A stretch of DNA of 64,000 bases from Asterochloris sp. CNOR1 (lineage: Eukaryota; Chlorophyta; Trebouxiophyceae; Trebouxiales; Trebouxiaceae), in the NCBI GenBank assembly GCA_963969365.1, contig OZ017763.1, positions 1,798,001 through 1,862,000 of the forward strand. The letters are read 5' to 3'. The notes below the pieces were generated by a model. That model had not been told where the DNA came from. It saw nothing but the letters and a program-made list of their open reading frames with translations, and made no database searches. Every line of letters starts with the position of its first letter. The stretch's first letter is position 1. Shown one piece after another: positions 13,001 to 23,411 of this stretch. The translations under genes were made by a program, and so were the position numbers.

Positions 13001-15245
13001 AGAGAAGCATGCTCAGGAGCTCTAAGTATGGGTGGGCATGCAGGGGCTCACAGCAAGTCGGGCAGGCAGGTCCCTCGGGTCTGCAGGGAATGCAGTTCAT
13101 GCTTGTGGCGTGCAGGGGTCTACTGCAAGCCTGCCAGGCAGATGATGCGGGCTTGCGAACAGTGTTGCAGGTGCATGTGGCATTGCACCTGCCAGGAACA
13201 CTGCAGTGGTGTGCGTGACGGGAGGCTGCTCAGCCACGGGCATCCCCTGCTCCACAGGCTCCGGTTTGTCCCCTGCCACGGGCTCAGGCTGGCCGTCGGC
13301 CAAGTGCCCATTCGCGGGGGCATCTGACAGAGCCTCCTCCAAGTCCTCATACGAGCCTGGCCGGGAGGTCATGCTGCTGCCTAGAAACTCGCTCTGCGCG
13401 CAGCCGTTGACACCCCCTGCTAAGCCTGCAGGGGGCCAGGTCGGTCAGTCAATGCCTTGACATGCTGTCACATACTGCCTATGCGTTCAGTCAGACGCTG
13501 ACCCCCGCTCCCTGGCCTGCAGGGGTTTTGTTTGCACTGCTTGTGTAGATTCATGGCTGCACATCCCTTCCAGTAGGCGGGCCTCAGCAATGGTCGCTTG
13601 TGCTCATGTCCTGAGTCATGGAAGTAGATACGCCTGCATCCCAGCAGCTGTACAGCACCAACCTGCCTCGCGGGCCAAGGCAGCCTCGCCATCAACTGCC
13701 TGCTGTTCACCCTCTTCCTGTGCTGGGGCCGAGTGAGAGTCCTGGCTGCCACTAGGGCACAGGAAGGCTGCAGACTGTGCAAGCCCAGATCCTTGGCGAC
13801 ATGCACCATCCTCAGCAGCATGGTGGACCTCACCTGTCTTGTGTCCACCTCGGATCAAGGCTTGAGCAGCCCCACGCAGCTCTGCCTACAGATCACCCCT
13901 CATGCGCTGGAGCCGTGCTGCGTCGTGCCTGCCGGATTCTGTGACCTACCTGTCTCCTCGGGCTGCGACGCACCCTGCCCACCATCCACCACCTGCCCAC
14001 CCTCCTCCTGCGTCTGGGCCCAGCCAAGCGCGTGGCTGCCACTGGGGCTGTGCAAGCCATTTGGCACAGGGTCTGCTGCAGAAAGGCGTGGGCTGGCGCC
14101 CTGCTTGCTGGCGACATAGGCGGCTGCAGGTGTATTCCAGGTCATCTGCAGGCAACCAGGCAGTAGGTTATGCCAAGTCATCAGGTTCCCAAGTGACGTG
14201 CCTGCAGGCAATACAGGCAGCTGCAGACGTGTTCTTGGCCACCTGCAAGCCAGCAAGCATGTTACACTGCCAGCTGCTTGGCTGAAGGCCTAGCTTCCCG
14301 TGCACACAACAAGGCACCCTGCACGCATTGGGAGGCACCTAACACAGCTTTACAGCTGCAGCACGCCTATGCAAAATGCCTGAGGCGGCCATTCAACAGT
14401 GCTGATGACGCAATGGGGGACAGGGAGGTCAGAAACTTTAGCAGGTATCACTGGACCCTAGCTGGAAGCCAGACAAGCTCATGCTGAGTTAGCGCCTGGA
14501 GGGTGCCAGCCACTTTGTGCCTCCTCTGTGTCAAGGCTGTATGCAGCGCTTGCAGGAAAAGCACTGCCTTGAGAACACAAACATGTCCCATTCGCCAAAC
14601 TGAGGCAGTCCTGCCATGTCACTCATGGCTTTTGCTGCATGCAACTGCGCTTCAAGTATCCAGTACACACACTGAGCCATGGGTTGTCAGCGCAGTGCAG
14701 CTGTCTCTATGCTTTAAGCCGCGCATGCCACCACATAAGACCCAAAACTGCCAGGACCAGGTGCTGTCAAATCAACATGGCTGCCGTGCACCAAACGAGG
14801 GGATTGAGACTGAGCCCACGAGGAGGTAAGCGCGTGTGCAGCAGGCTCTCCCACTCCTCACCAGGATGTCCCCCTCGCCCACTCTGAGCCTTGGCTTTTG
14901 AGCCTGGCCAGGCGAGTGCGGCTCCAGAACCCTCAGGGTCACAGGCGGCGCTGCATCACCCACTGTGCCTGCTGTGCTGGGTGCAGAATGGGCCACCAGC
15001 CCATTGCCAGCAGCAACAGGCAAGCCAGGCAAGCCACCGCGAGCCGCGAGGCTCATGTCGGCCCATGCGGCGGTGGGAGCAGCGCCTCGTGAGCTGGCCG
15101 AGGGGTCGCGTGAAGGCCTCAGGGGTGAGCTTGCATGGCTGGCGTGGGATCCATCTGCAGGTGGCTGCCAAGACGCCAGCCCATTCTGCTGGGTGTCAGG
15201 CAGTACAGTGGCTGCACCTGCAGCCAATTTAGGGGACTGTCTCAT
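7100..15245 (-). CDS. Predicted cysteine-protease-like protein (BIVM-like core), about 850 aa
   Basis: Thirteen exons join in phase: 15245-14862 (ATG, MRQSPKLAAG), 14145-13950, 13425-13189, 12798-12616, 12153-11993, 11141-11019, 10473-10333, 9960-9830, 9631-9340, 8943-8777, 8516-8383, 7948-7778, 7332-7190 (reading on to a stop at 7100). A Ser/Ala/Pro-rich N-terminus precedes a conserved block ending GWVEQDSPCCGAASVAGAWN (Cys near residue 319). A second block holds HLQNHYSLIYAAREW (His near 759) and CAWLDF (Asp near 795). Cys with upstream Gln, then His, then Asp fits a papain/C39-like fold. The second block recalls basic immunoglobulin-like variable motif (BIVM) proteins, from memory only. 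About 440 low-complexity residues separate the halves. The true 3' end could be one exon further. Exon 7 ends in a GC donor. Confidence 0.72.
8570..8640 (-). repeat. Echo of exon 8943-8777 tail
   Basis: On the minus strand the tail of this exon (encoding RADRLAAIVQALLNRM) recurs about 180 nt downstream as a diverged copy reading SADGLVAIKQALLSHV. It sits in the intron before exon 8516-8383. A matching echo of the exon's 5' part lies at about 8985-9045. Confidence 0.6.
11155..11270 (-). repeat. Echo of exon 11141-11019 head
   Basis: A diverged copy of the start of exon 11141-11019 lies immediately upstream on the minus strand, offset by about 112 nt. Shared text includes GATGTGCAGGCA and ACCAAGGCAGA. 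A shorter third trace occurs near 11295-11310. Confidence 0.6.
13690..13790 (-). repeat. Echo of exon 14145-13950
   Basis: In the intron after exon 14145-13950 a diverged copy encodes PSGSQDSHSAPAQEEGEQQ, against PSGSHALGWAQTQEEGGQ in the exon. It is open in frame for about 80 codons and could be an alternative exon. Confidence 0.55.
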
Positions 15246-15487
15246 TGCAGCTGGAAACTCCAGTGACAGTCTGGCCAGGGATAGAGGTCTTCAAGGGCAT
15301 AGGTGCTCGCTGCTGCAGGGGACCTGCGCAAGCCTGGCAGCCAGCTGACTGCCATCCGATAGCCAAGTGCGGGGCCTCTCCAGCTTGGCAACTTATAGCA
15401 GGCAGCCAGCCAGCTGTCCTCAGGCTCCTTAGCCTGGTATCCCGCAGCAGCTCGCTGTGATGCAGCAGGTAAGCAGCCAGATGCCAG

Positions 15488-18400
15488 TCAGCAGCGGGTT
15501 GCAGGGTCCACTACACATGGTGCGTTGTGAACTGCGCTCCAGCATGGCCAGGGCCCGGCAAACTGCCTCCAGGCGATGTACCACAGAATGGCTAGGAAGA
15601 GAAAGACCGTTGCCTTACACAGCACCCCGCCTGTATGCGCAGCAGCCCACCCTGTCTTTATCGTCTGCCGTGCATTCAGCACGGTTGGCCCCCTTTCTAG
15701 GGAGCCTCTCAAGAGCTGGGTGCCACATAGCAGCCCAGAGTGCAAGCCACGCCACACAGAAAGTCCCACAAAGGCCTCATGCAGCACCTCTCACCTGTCT
15801 GAAGAGCAGCAGGGCCCTCACCCAAGCCCGGCCCCAAGCGCTCTGCAGGGCTGGGCTGCGGCTCGTGCCCCTGACCATGCCCCTTTTGCAGACCTTCTGA
15901 CGAGGCATGCCGCGACCCTGTTCCTGCGCCCAGCAGCTCTGCGGCCAAGCTGCCCTCGGAGCTGCTGCCGAATAAGCCACGCTCAGCGCACCCTGCCTGC
16001 CCCAGCAGCAGGGCTGCCGGCAGCAGGTCGGTGGGCGCCAAAGGGTTGGCCCGCTTGGAGGCGGCTGCTGCTCGCTCAAGCTTCTTCTCCAAGGCCGCCA
16101 CCTTTGCCCTGCACAAGGCAGCCATGAAGATGCTGCAGAGTACCCTTTCTGTGACTGTCTGCCTCGTTCTCAGCAATCACAAGAGCAGCATTGCTGTTTG
16201 CCTGTGACATCAAATGCTGTGACAGGCAATTGCCAACTCTGTCCCGTGAAATGTGTGCTGCTCTGAGTACTTGAGTGAGAGCAGCGCTGAAAGAGCAGGC
16301 CACCCAGCGCCTGCTATCAGGACAAAGCCTCCAGAGACAATCAAGTCAGAAGGGGCGGCTTACCTGAGCCGCTCCACCTCTGCCTCGAGCGCTGCCTGGT
16401 TGCCCTGCTGCCGCTTCAAGCCCTGCAGCTCACCCTTCCTGCAGACATATGCTCAAAGATTGAACAGCCAGGCAGGCATCAGGACAAATAGTGAGCTGTC
16501 AGCCTGGCAGCCTAGGTGCCCCAGGCTGTCTGCAGCTCCTCCTCTGTGCAGGCCACACAGGTTATAAGTCTGTCATTCCTTGCTTAATTCCATGGGTAAA
16601 CCAGAGTTGTGCCATTGTGCAGGAGCCAAGTTTTGGGGCCCAGCCTCGAGCTGCATAAACTGAGCAAAGAGCCAAGTTTTAGAGCCCAGTCTCGGGGTGT
16701 GACTACCCCTGCTGTTGCCTAAGCGTCTGCACATCTTTCCTGCGAGCCGCATGACTTGCCACTTGCTCTGTACACAGAAGCCCTACCAGGGCTCCATCTG
16801 AGAATGTGAATGAGCAGAACACTCTCCAATGTGCATTTGCCCAATCTGTGAACAGCGGTGCTTGCCAGCATGCGGAGCAAGCCGCCTGCACGCCACACCC
16901 CTGCAAAGCTTGCGTGTGTGTGTGACAGGGGCCATGCGCATGCCAATCAGGGAGTCACCTGACAAGCGCCAGGCATTGCAGCTCGGGTTTGCCCTTGAGC
17001 ATGGTTTCCAAGTTTTGGGCAATGATAGGGTCCACCGGGCAGGGCGGCAGCTTCCCCTGCAGGCAGACACCAAAGGATTATAATTTGACAACGGCCAGCA
17101 GGCGGCTTCGGTGGCAATGGGGCAGAGCAGCAGCTGCCCCACAGGGCTTGCAGGGGTCATTGCTGGGGTGTGCCAGCAGGTGGGGACGCGGCTCACAGGG
17201 CAGGGTCCTGACTGCCCCTGCAGTGCTTGCAGGGACAGCTCCTGGTGTTTGCCGGCAGCCCACTCATCTGCTGCGATGCAAAATCACATGGTGCGCCACC
17301 CCAACAGGCCACACCTGGGTAACTTTGTTCTTTGTTGTTGTGTCCATTTGAGTTACCTGCCCTGTGTAGTCCAGTCTGGCCTGCAGCATCTCCTTCTGCT
17401 TGGCCAGCAGGGAGGCCTGGGGCTGGCAGGCCTCAGACATTGCACGCAGGGCTGCCTCGCTGTGCACTGTGATCTCCTTCACAAGCTCCGTGGCTGGCCA
17501 CCTGTGCGTGACGGCAAGGACAAGAGTACATGACTGGCCGCAGGCTGCAGGCTGAGTTGCAAAGTCACACTTCCACAATCCTAGTGGCTGAACACCCAAC
17601 AATGGAAGGAGTGGGGTGGGCGAGGGGAACAGGAGGCTGACGCTGTTGATGCTCAGGTCATCAACATGTGACAGATTCATGCCCAACTTAGGCTTTTCAT
17701 ATGCTGCAGGATGCCACGATATGAGCACCATGACTGGTCGCCCGGTGTGCTTCACAGGCAAGTCAACCATCGCAGCGGGCAGCACCAGGTGCGTCCCCAG
17801 TTGTGCTGGACCTGACATGTTGCTATAGACAGCCCCACCTGATGTGGTTGAACTCCAGCGTCTTCTGCACATCCCACAGCTTGTCCTGGGCGGCCTGGAG
17901 GGAGGCCAGCGCCTGCACAAACGAGAGGACGTTTGGGACAGACAGACATGTGCGGAAGGCTCTGCATGGATCTGCCATCCCACAGCTGGTCCTGTGTGCG
18001 TGGACCGCTGCCAGCGCCGGCACAGGCGTGATTGCAGATGAAATGGTAAAGTGAAACTGAGGTGAAGGACTGCACGGGTGTCAAGGGGTCATGCACATCC
18101 TGCATGTCCCATTGACGTCCAGTCCTGCCTGGAGGGATGCCAGTGCCCGCAACTATTCTCGGCCTGGTGGACACTTGCCTGCCAAGCCAGGCTCCTGGCA
18201 ACACAAGCAGGCACTGGAGCAGGACGGGTATGACCACTAACTGCGGGGGTGACCACTGATGTACAGCCTGGAGAAGCTGTAGGCTGGGTTCAAGTCAGTA
18301 GATGCTGTGTCTGCTTGATGCCCAGCAGTCTTGAGCCAGCACTTTATGGTGCAGCTGTCTTGGTTACTCTGGTGCCGGCTGTTTCATGTGGCCCTTGCTT

Positions 18401-20240
18401 CCAACCCCTCTGGGATGCCTACTCCTTGCAGATGTCTGGTGTCCACCTTGGTGGCAGCATCACCCTGCATCCCAACCTCTCTTTGGTCGCGTAGTGCCCT
18501 GTGTGGCTGAGCTTAGCTGATTGCAAACGACAGGAGAACTGATACCAACTCTGGGGACGCTCTCGCTGCAGGCCTGGCTGTTCCGCTAGGTCCTGTGGCG
18601 CCGCAACCTGCTGCCCTGCTTACTGCAGGCTGCTCAGTGTGCGCCCTGTAGCCCTGCAGCCCAGTGGCTGTGGCATGGCACACAGCACCCTGACGGTGGT
18701 GCCCATGTCTTGCTGCGGCCCCTTGCTCCCAGCACACTCTTGCTTCCAACCGACCTGGGGTGCCCCAGACCTTGCAGCTCCCTGAGTGCTACCCCTGTGG
18801 CTACATTACGCACCAGGTCTGGCTGGTCCATTAAGTCCTGCAGCTCCCTGAGTGCTACCTCTGTGGCTACATCATGCCACAGCCCAGGCCGGTCCACCAA
18901 GTCCTGCAGCACTGTGACCCCCCGCCCCGCCTGCTGCTGGCTGTCCAGCGCCTACCCTGTAGCCCTAAAGCTCAGGGTACTTTTCGACCAGCAGTTGTCT
19001 CAGCCCCACCTTGGTGGCAACAGCCCGATGCGGCCCTGACTGGTCCGCCAAGTCCTGTGAACCACCACCCGCTGCCCTGCCTGCTGCAGGGCTGACTGCC
19101 CAACGCACGACCTACGCTCCCATGGTGAACAGCCCCCCTGCAGACGTCTGAGTGCCCACCCCTGATGGCTAGATCCCGCAGCAAACACCGTGACCTGCAG
19201 GCCTGCCCACTGCAGGCTGCCCAGTGTGCACTCTGTAGCTCTACAGCTCGACGCACAGCAGCTTCATGGGACCTCACCTTGCTGGCCACATCCCGCTGCT
19301 GCCCTGGCTGATCTGTCATGTCCGGCAGCACCGCGACTTGTTGCCCTGCATGCTGCAGGCTGACTGCGGGTCGCAGCGACCTGCCCCTCAGGCCTGTGAA
19401 GGCTGTCCCCAGCGACTGCAGGTTGCGAAACACCTCCAGGCTCCCATTCTGGGAGTTGAAGTCCAGGACGAAGCTGATGAGGTCGCCCGACTTGAACTCC
19501 AAGCCAAGAGGCTTGGCCTCCCCTTGACAGCAGGTGAAGCTGCCGCGCTGCCCTGCGCTGCTGCCCTGGCGCGACTGCAGGGGCAAGGACGGATGCGTGA
19601 CAGCTTCTGGTGAAGTGCTTGCTTCCCGCCCAAATTTGCCCAGAACTCCATGCCCTTGTAAGTCCAGGGCGAGCAGCTTGGCCTGGCGTCATCAGTAGGT
19701 GAGGCGCCAATGCTGCTCCACTGAGTCTATGGCAGGAAGCTGCTGTAAAGAGTGGTTCGTACCGCCAGACAGACCTGGAGGAGCCACGACAATGCAATCT
19801 GTCACTGCGATCCCGGAGGGCCTCTGTCACTCACACGGCTCGGACCCACGACATATCGTGCTTGCAGCAAGCCCATGCAGGGGCAGCAGCTGCCAAAGCA
19901 TCAGCATCGTGAAATGGAAGGACATAAAGATGTTGCCGCTCCTGCAAACCGTCTCGCAGTGCCAACAGCCCAGGATGCAGAAGCAGTGCATGTCATAGGA
20001 GGCCTCACAGGGTAGCATAGGACGCACCCTTCCTTGACCGCCAACCAAAATGTGAGAATGCAATCATCAGGTTGCTGACCTGCGTGTAGACGCCCCAGCT
20101 GGCTGGTGGCCGGCCCTTGGTCTCCCCAGTCTTGCCCAGCCCGCGGGACAATACCACGCTCGGAGTGCAGACTCCAGCGGCTAGAGGTTCACCGCCGTCG
20201 TCAATGATGTGGATGTGCCTCGTGTTACCATGAGAGGCAG
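15488..20240 (-). CDS. SPRY-domain / coiled-coil protein with C-terminal hydrophobic segment
   Basis: Reliable exons in phase: 20240-20080, 19574-19278, 17912-17839, 17501-17357, 17056-16959, 16438-16364, 16108-15795, 15630-15488 (about 435 aa). The first two encode a SPRY domain: GLGKTGETKGRPPASWGVYT, then FKSGDLISFVLDF, SLGTAFTGL and LRPAVSL. These are the usual SPRY core and 'GVAFTGL' strands. Heptad-like helices follow (LASLQAAQDKLWDVQKTLEF, LKRQQGNQAALEAEVERLR), then an Ala/Gly/Ser-rich linker and ATVFLFLAILWYIAW close to the stop. That hydrophobic stretch suggests a tail anchor. The N-terminus is unresolved: candidate exons near 20423-20333 and 20634-20482 have conflicting phases. I do not recognise a named family. 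Confidence 0.65.
17960..18190 (-). repeat. Two echoes of exon 17912-17839 head
   Basis: Upstream of exon 17912 (minus strand) two diverged copies of GCACTGGCNTCCCTCCAGG / GACAAGCTGTGGGATG occur, at about 17965-18020 and 18095-18185. Confidence 0.6.
18555..19130 (-). repeat. Four to five echoes of exon 19574-19278 tail
   Basis: The end of the SPRY exon (encoding QVAVLPDMTDQPGQQRDVA) is repeated with divergence at about 19030-19110, 18855-18950, 18770-18850 and 18560-18640. Example translations are MLQDLVDRPGLWHDVAT and LQDLMDQPDLVRNVAT. Most copies end in a potential donor. Confidence 0.7.
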
Positions 20241-21522
20241 CTGTCAGTGTCAAGCAGTGCTGGTCGACAGGGTATGCTTCAGGGCTTGGCAGGGTGCACA
20301 TGTTGCATTGGCAGCAGGCGGGGGGCGTTACCGCCTGCTTGAAGCAGGCCCTCTTGGCCGATGGCAGAATGACACGCAAGCATGATGCTTGGCGTCAGGC
20401 ACCCCACAGACAAGCCAGTCGGCAACTGCTAGGCTCCTAGTGTTGGATCAAACGTCCCTGCAGCTCGAAGTCACCATGTGTGTCTCCCACGGGTCATGTC
20501 GCCTCCAACCAGAACATTTTTGCCCCATTGCAGCGGCCCCACTTCAATGGGAAGGAGTGCCACTCTGTTGTCACATTCGAGCTCAATCAACTTGTGCCTT
20601 TCTTTAAACTGCATCGAAAATGAGGCCTAAGTACTCCTGTTGGCCCTGCCTCCTTCCTTGATGCTCAGATCAACAACCTAGGGCTATGACTAAGACTAGG
20701 TTCATGCAGAGCTCCGCCGCATTTCTGATCTGGGCCATGAAGCCTGGATTTTTCAACATGTCAGGCAAGAATGTAGACTACAAAGGCTGTCATGCAGCCT
20801 CTCTTCAAGATTTTGCAATGGGACCATGCACAGTTGTGATGCAAATGGTGACATCTGCTCTGCCGCCTTGCAGTCTGCTCCTGTTGTTGCCACTTCCAGC
20901 CAGATGTCACGCCATGCAGCGCTTGCTGTCAGCCATCATGACTTTATGCTGCACACTGTTAACAAGGTGCATTCATGTGCCAGAGGGTCGCATCAAGCAT
21001 TGGCCAGGAGCTGGGCATCTGCTGATGTGAACACATAAGTCAGCTCATCTTCATTGCTGACCTTTTCGACACTGGGTGTCCCCTGTTTATATAAGAGCAG
21101 CCTATACCCTCTAAACTGAATTCATGCATTCATCATCGTCCCTGGTCTGATTAGAGTGGGAAGCTGCCTTGTATCTCGCAACTGGGGAAGCAGAACTGTA
21201 CTGTGATGATCCTCAGGGCTGGCCCCCGCCTGCTCTTTCCTGGCCGGGCATGGCTGGCCAACCACCATTATGCAACTGAACTGCTGAAGGAGCCAACTTC
21301 TGGTTGGCTGGCCTTCACTTGCTTTCATCTGGCTGGGCATGGCTAGCCACCCATCATATTGCAACTGAACTGCTGAAAGGAGCCAGCTCTTGATCTGGCT
21401 GGGCATGCTGGCTGACTTTCCCTTGTAGCTGGAGGTCAGCAGGGACACAAACTGGTCAAGGATCGCTGCATCTGCCTCCCGGAACAGGACTGGGAGCTCT
21501 CAACTTCTGATATGGCTGGCCC
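20241..21522. other. Unresolved interval between SPRY and EF-hand genes
   Basis: Contains open stretches on both strands. On the minus strand, 20634-20482 (starting FKERHKLIELECD, ending GRHTW) could be the SPRY gene's first exon. On the plus strand the antisense frame 20441-20618 is also open and ends at a stop. A further minus-strand open piece near 21090-21005 reads VEKVSNEDELTYVF to a stop. None could be assigned with matching phases. Confidence 0.35.
21230..21500 (-). repeat. Tandem echoes of the last EF-hand exon
   Basis: 21420-21500 is a close copy of the tail of exon 21747-21523: the text for DQFVSLLAPSYK recurs as DQFVSLLTSSYK. Below it are two to three roughly 80-nt tandem units (core AGTTGGCTCCTTCAGCAG). 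Confidence 0.7.
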
Positions 21523-23185
21523 TCACTTGTAGCTGGGGGCCAGCAGGGATACAAACTGGTCAAGAGTGACTGCCTCCGCATCCCGGAACAGGACTGAGAG
21601 CTCCTCACTGCCGTCTAAGCCGGCCTGCTCCAGGTGCTTGCGCCGAATGAGCCCCTCATGCTGCAGGTCGTACATGGCAAACAGCTGCCTCAGCTCTGCC
21701 AGCTGGTCAGGCTGCAGCTGGGGCCCCCGTGCTGCCCCCTCTGCGTCCTGCAGCAAAACCCAGGCAAACCCCTCACGCTGCCAGTCATGGGGTGTAGCAG
21801 CTTCAGCTCTGCCAAGACGGCAGCTGGGGACCTCTGCATTCTGCAAGGCATCTTGGAGCAGTTCTCCAGCCGCGCGCCGACAGCTGAGTGGCCTTACACC
21901 GCTCTTTCTTTCTGCATGCTGCAGTGAAAGGCTGGCTGTTCTGTGCCCTGCTTGAGAGCTACATGGCTGCACCTGCTGCGTACTGCTGGGCATGTGGCCT
22001 GTCCACGAAGCGCTCCTCGTATGCGGGAAGACGGCGGCAGGCACTGGCTGCATCACTCGTCATTTGCAGACAGGAGCAATCCCGGAGCGCACAGGCATCT
22101 ATGTCAGCTGTGCATGGGGTGCCTCTCTTGCAAAGCTGCACATGCACAACCCTCCCCACCTGATCTGAAAGCAGCCCAGCACGCCAGCCAACCTCAGGAT
22201 GTACTCAGCTGTGCTCAGGGGTGCCTGGCTCCTGCAGCTGCACATCAACAACGTCCCCTCCTCCTGTGCAAACAGCCCCAGCACACCAGCCCACCTCAGG
22301 ATGCACCCAGCTGTGCATGGTGTTGATCTCCTCCTCCTTGGCAAAAGGGAAGTAGATGCGGAGGTAGTTTCTGAAGCAGATCCGCCCGTCAAGGTCGTTG
22401 TCTAGTGCCTGCATGACGGCACAAACAAAGTAGGTTGTCTGCAGGTCTGATGCGCCGTCCTTGCCGCTGTCAGCAATCCTGCAGTGCCTGCAGGCAGCAT
22501 GCTCATGTTCAAGTGTCCCTGCGCCTTCTTATCTCTTAATGCAGCGATGCAGTGCCTGCAGGCGGCATGCTCACGGTGAGTGGTCTGCAGGTCGGATCAT
22601 GCTGGACAAAAGGTGCTAAACCAGGTATCCGCACAGCTGGGCTGACAGTTGTTGAGCGGCATCGATGTCGGCCCTCTGCAGGCAGTAGATGCACCAGAGC
22701 CTTGGCATCCAGTGCAAGCGGGCAACCGTCCGCATATAGCCATGGCTGCATTCCAGCAGCAGGATGCTGTGCTGAACTGTAGCACAAGCAAAGAGGATGC
22801 CATGCCGGCTTGCTGTGGGCAGCCTGCCGGTGACAACGGCTGGTGTGCTCCGCAGCACAGGCAGCACAGGCCGCACCTGGAATGCGCTGAGGGCCTGGTG
22901 CTGTAGCTCTGCCGGGAACTCTGAGCAGAGCTCTGAAGATGCAGCAGCCGCGTCAGTTGCAACCTTGACGGCCAGCACTGCAGGGCGCCAGCAGCGTTGT
23001 CCAATGTCAGTGAGTCACCTGCTAGGCCTACAGTCCCAGAACCACCCTGCATCATGCAGTCCAGCTCAGGTGGTTGCAGATGGTTAGAATGTTCAACGTT
23101 GCATGGGACCTGCCTTGTCGTGCGAGCAGAACAGAGAATACAGCCCCTTGACTTCATGGAACTCCGGGCTCCGCTGGCCCATCAT
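21523..23185 (-). CDS. EF-hand calcium-binding protein, about 208 aa
   Basis: Exons: 23185-23110 (ATG, MMGQRSPEFHEVKG), 22977-22877, 22675-22635 (least certain), 22478-22295, 21747-21523 ending at TGA. Visible EF-hand loops are ADSGKDGASDLQ and DNDLDGRICFRN, the latter with Asn where the canonical loop has Glu. A further pair is LRQLFAMYDLQHEGLIRRKH and TLDQFVSLLAPSYK. The arrangement resembles a small four-EF-hand regulatory protein, but no specific family is recognised. The terminal TGA overlaps a donor-like AAGTGAGG, so a spliced longer form ending elsewhere cannot be excluded. It lies between VAMP72 and the SPRY gene on the same strand. Confidence 0.62.
22160..22215 (-). repeat. Echo of exon 22478-22295 tail
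   Basis: CACAGCTGAGTACATCCTGAG followed by GTTGGCTGGCGTGCTGGG copies the exon end and donor (CACAGCTGGGTGCATCCTGAG then GTGGGCTGGTGTGCTGGG) about 106 nt downstream. A related head copy lies near 22555-22580. Confidence 0.65.
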
Positions 23186-23411
23186 CCACGTCTAGCCCCT
23201 TATCTTCTTGGCTGTTCATGCACCCAGCAATCTACAAGGTACGATTGGCACTTCCTGTCTTCTGAGCACAGGCCTGAGTTTGAACAGAAGCAGACAATTG
23301 AGAGTCCAACTTGGCATGCATGCACAGAGTAACGATAGCTGCTGATAGTTTGCAAAAGAAGCAGTTGCTGCCATCCCTAAAGGAACGGCACGGCCTTTCA
23401 GCGTGACTAGC

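Noticed and set aside
19266-19613. Plus-strand open frame of 115 codons
   Set aside because: It is the antisense of the SPRY exon 19574-19278, whose minus-strand frame has SPRY motifs and phase-consistent splice sites.
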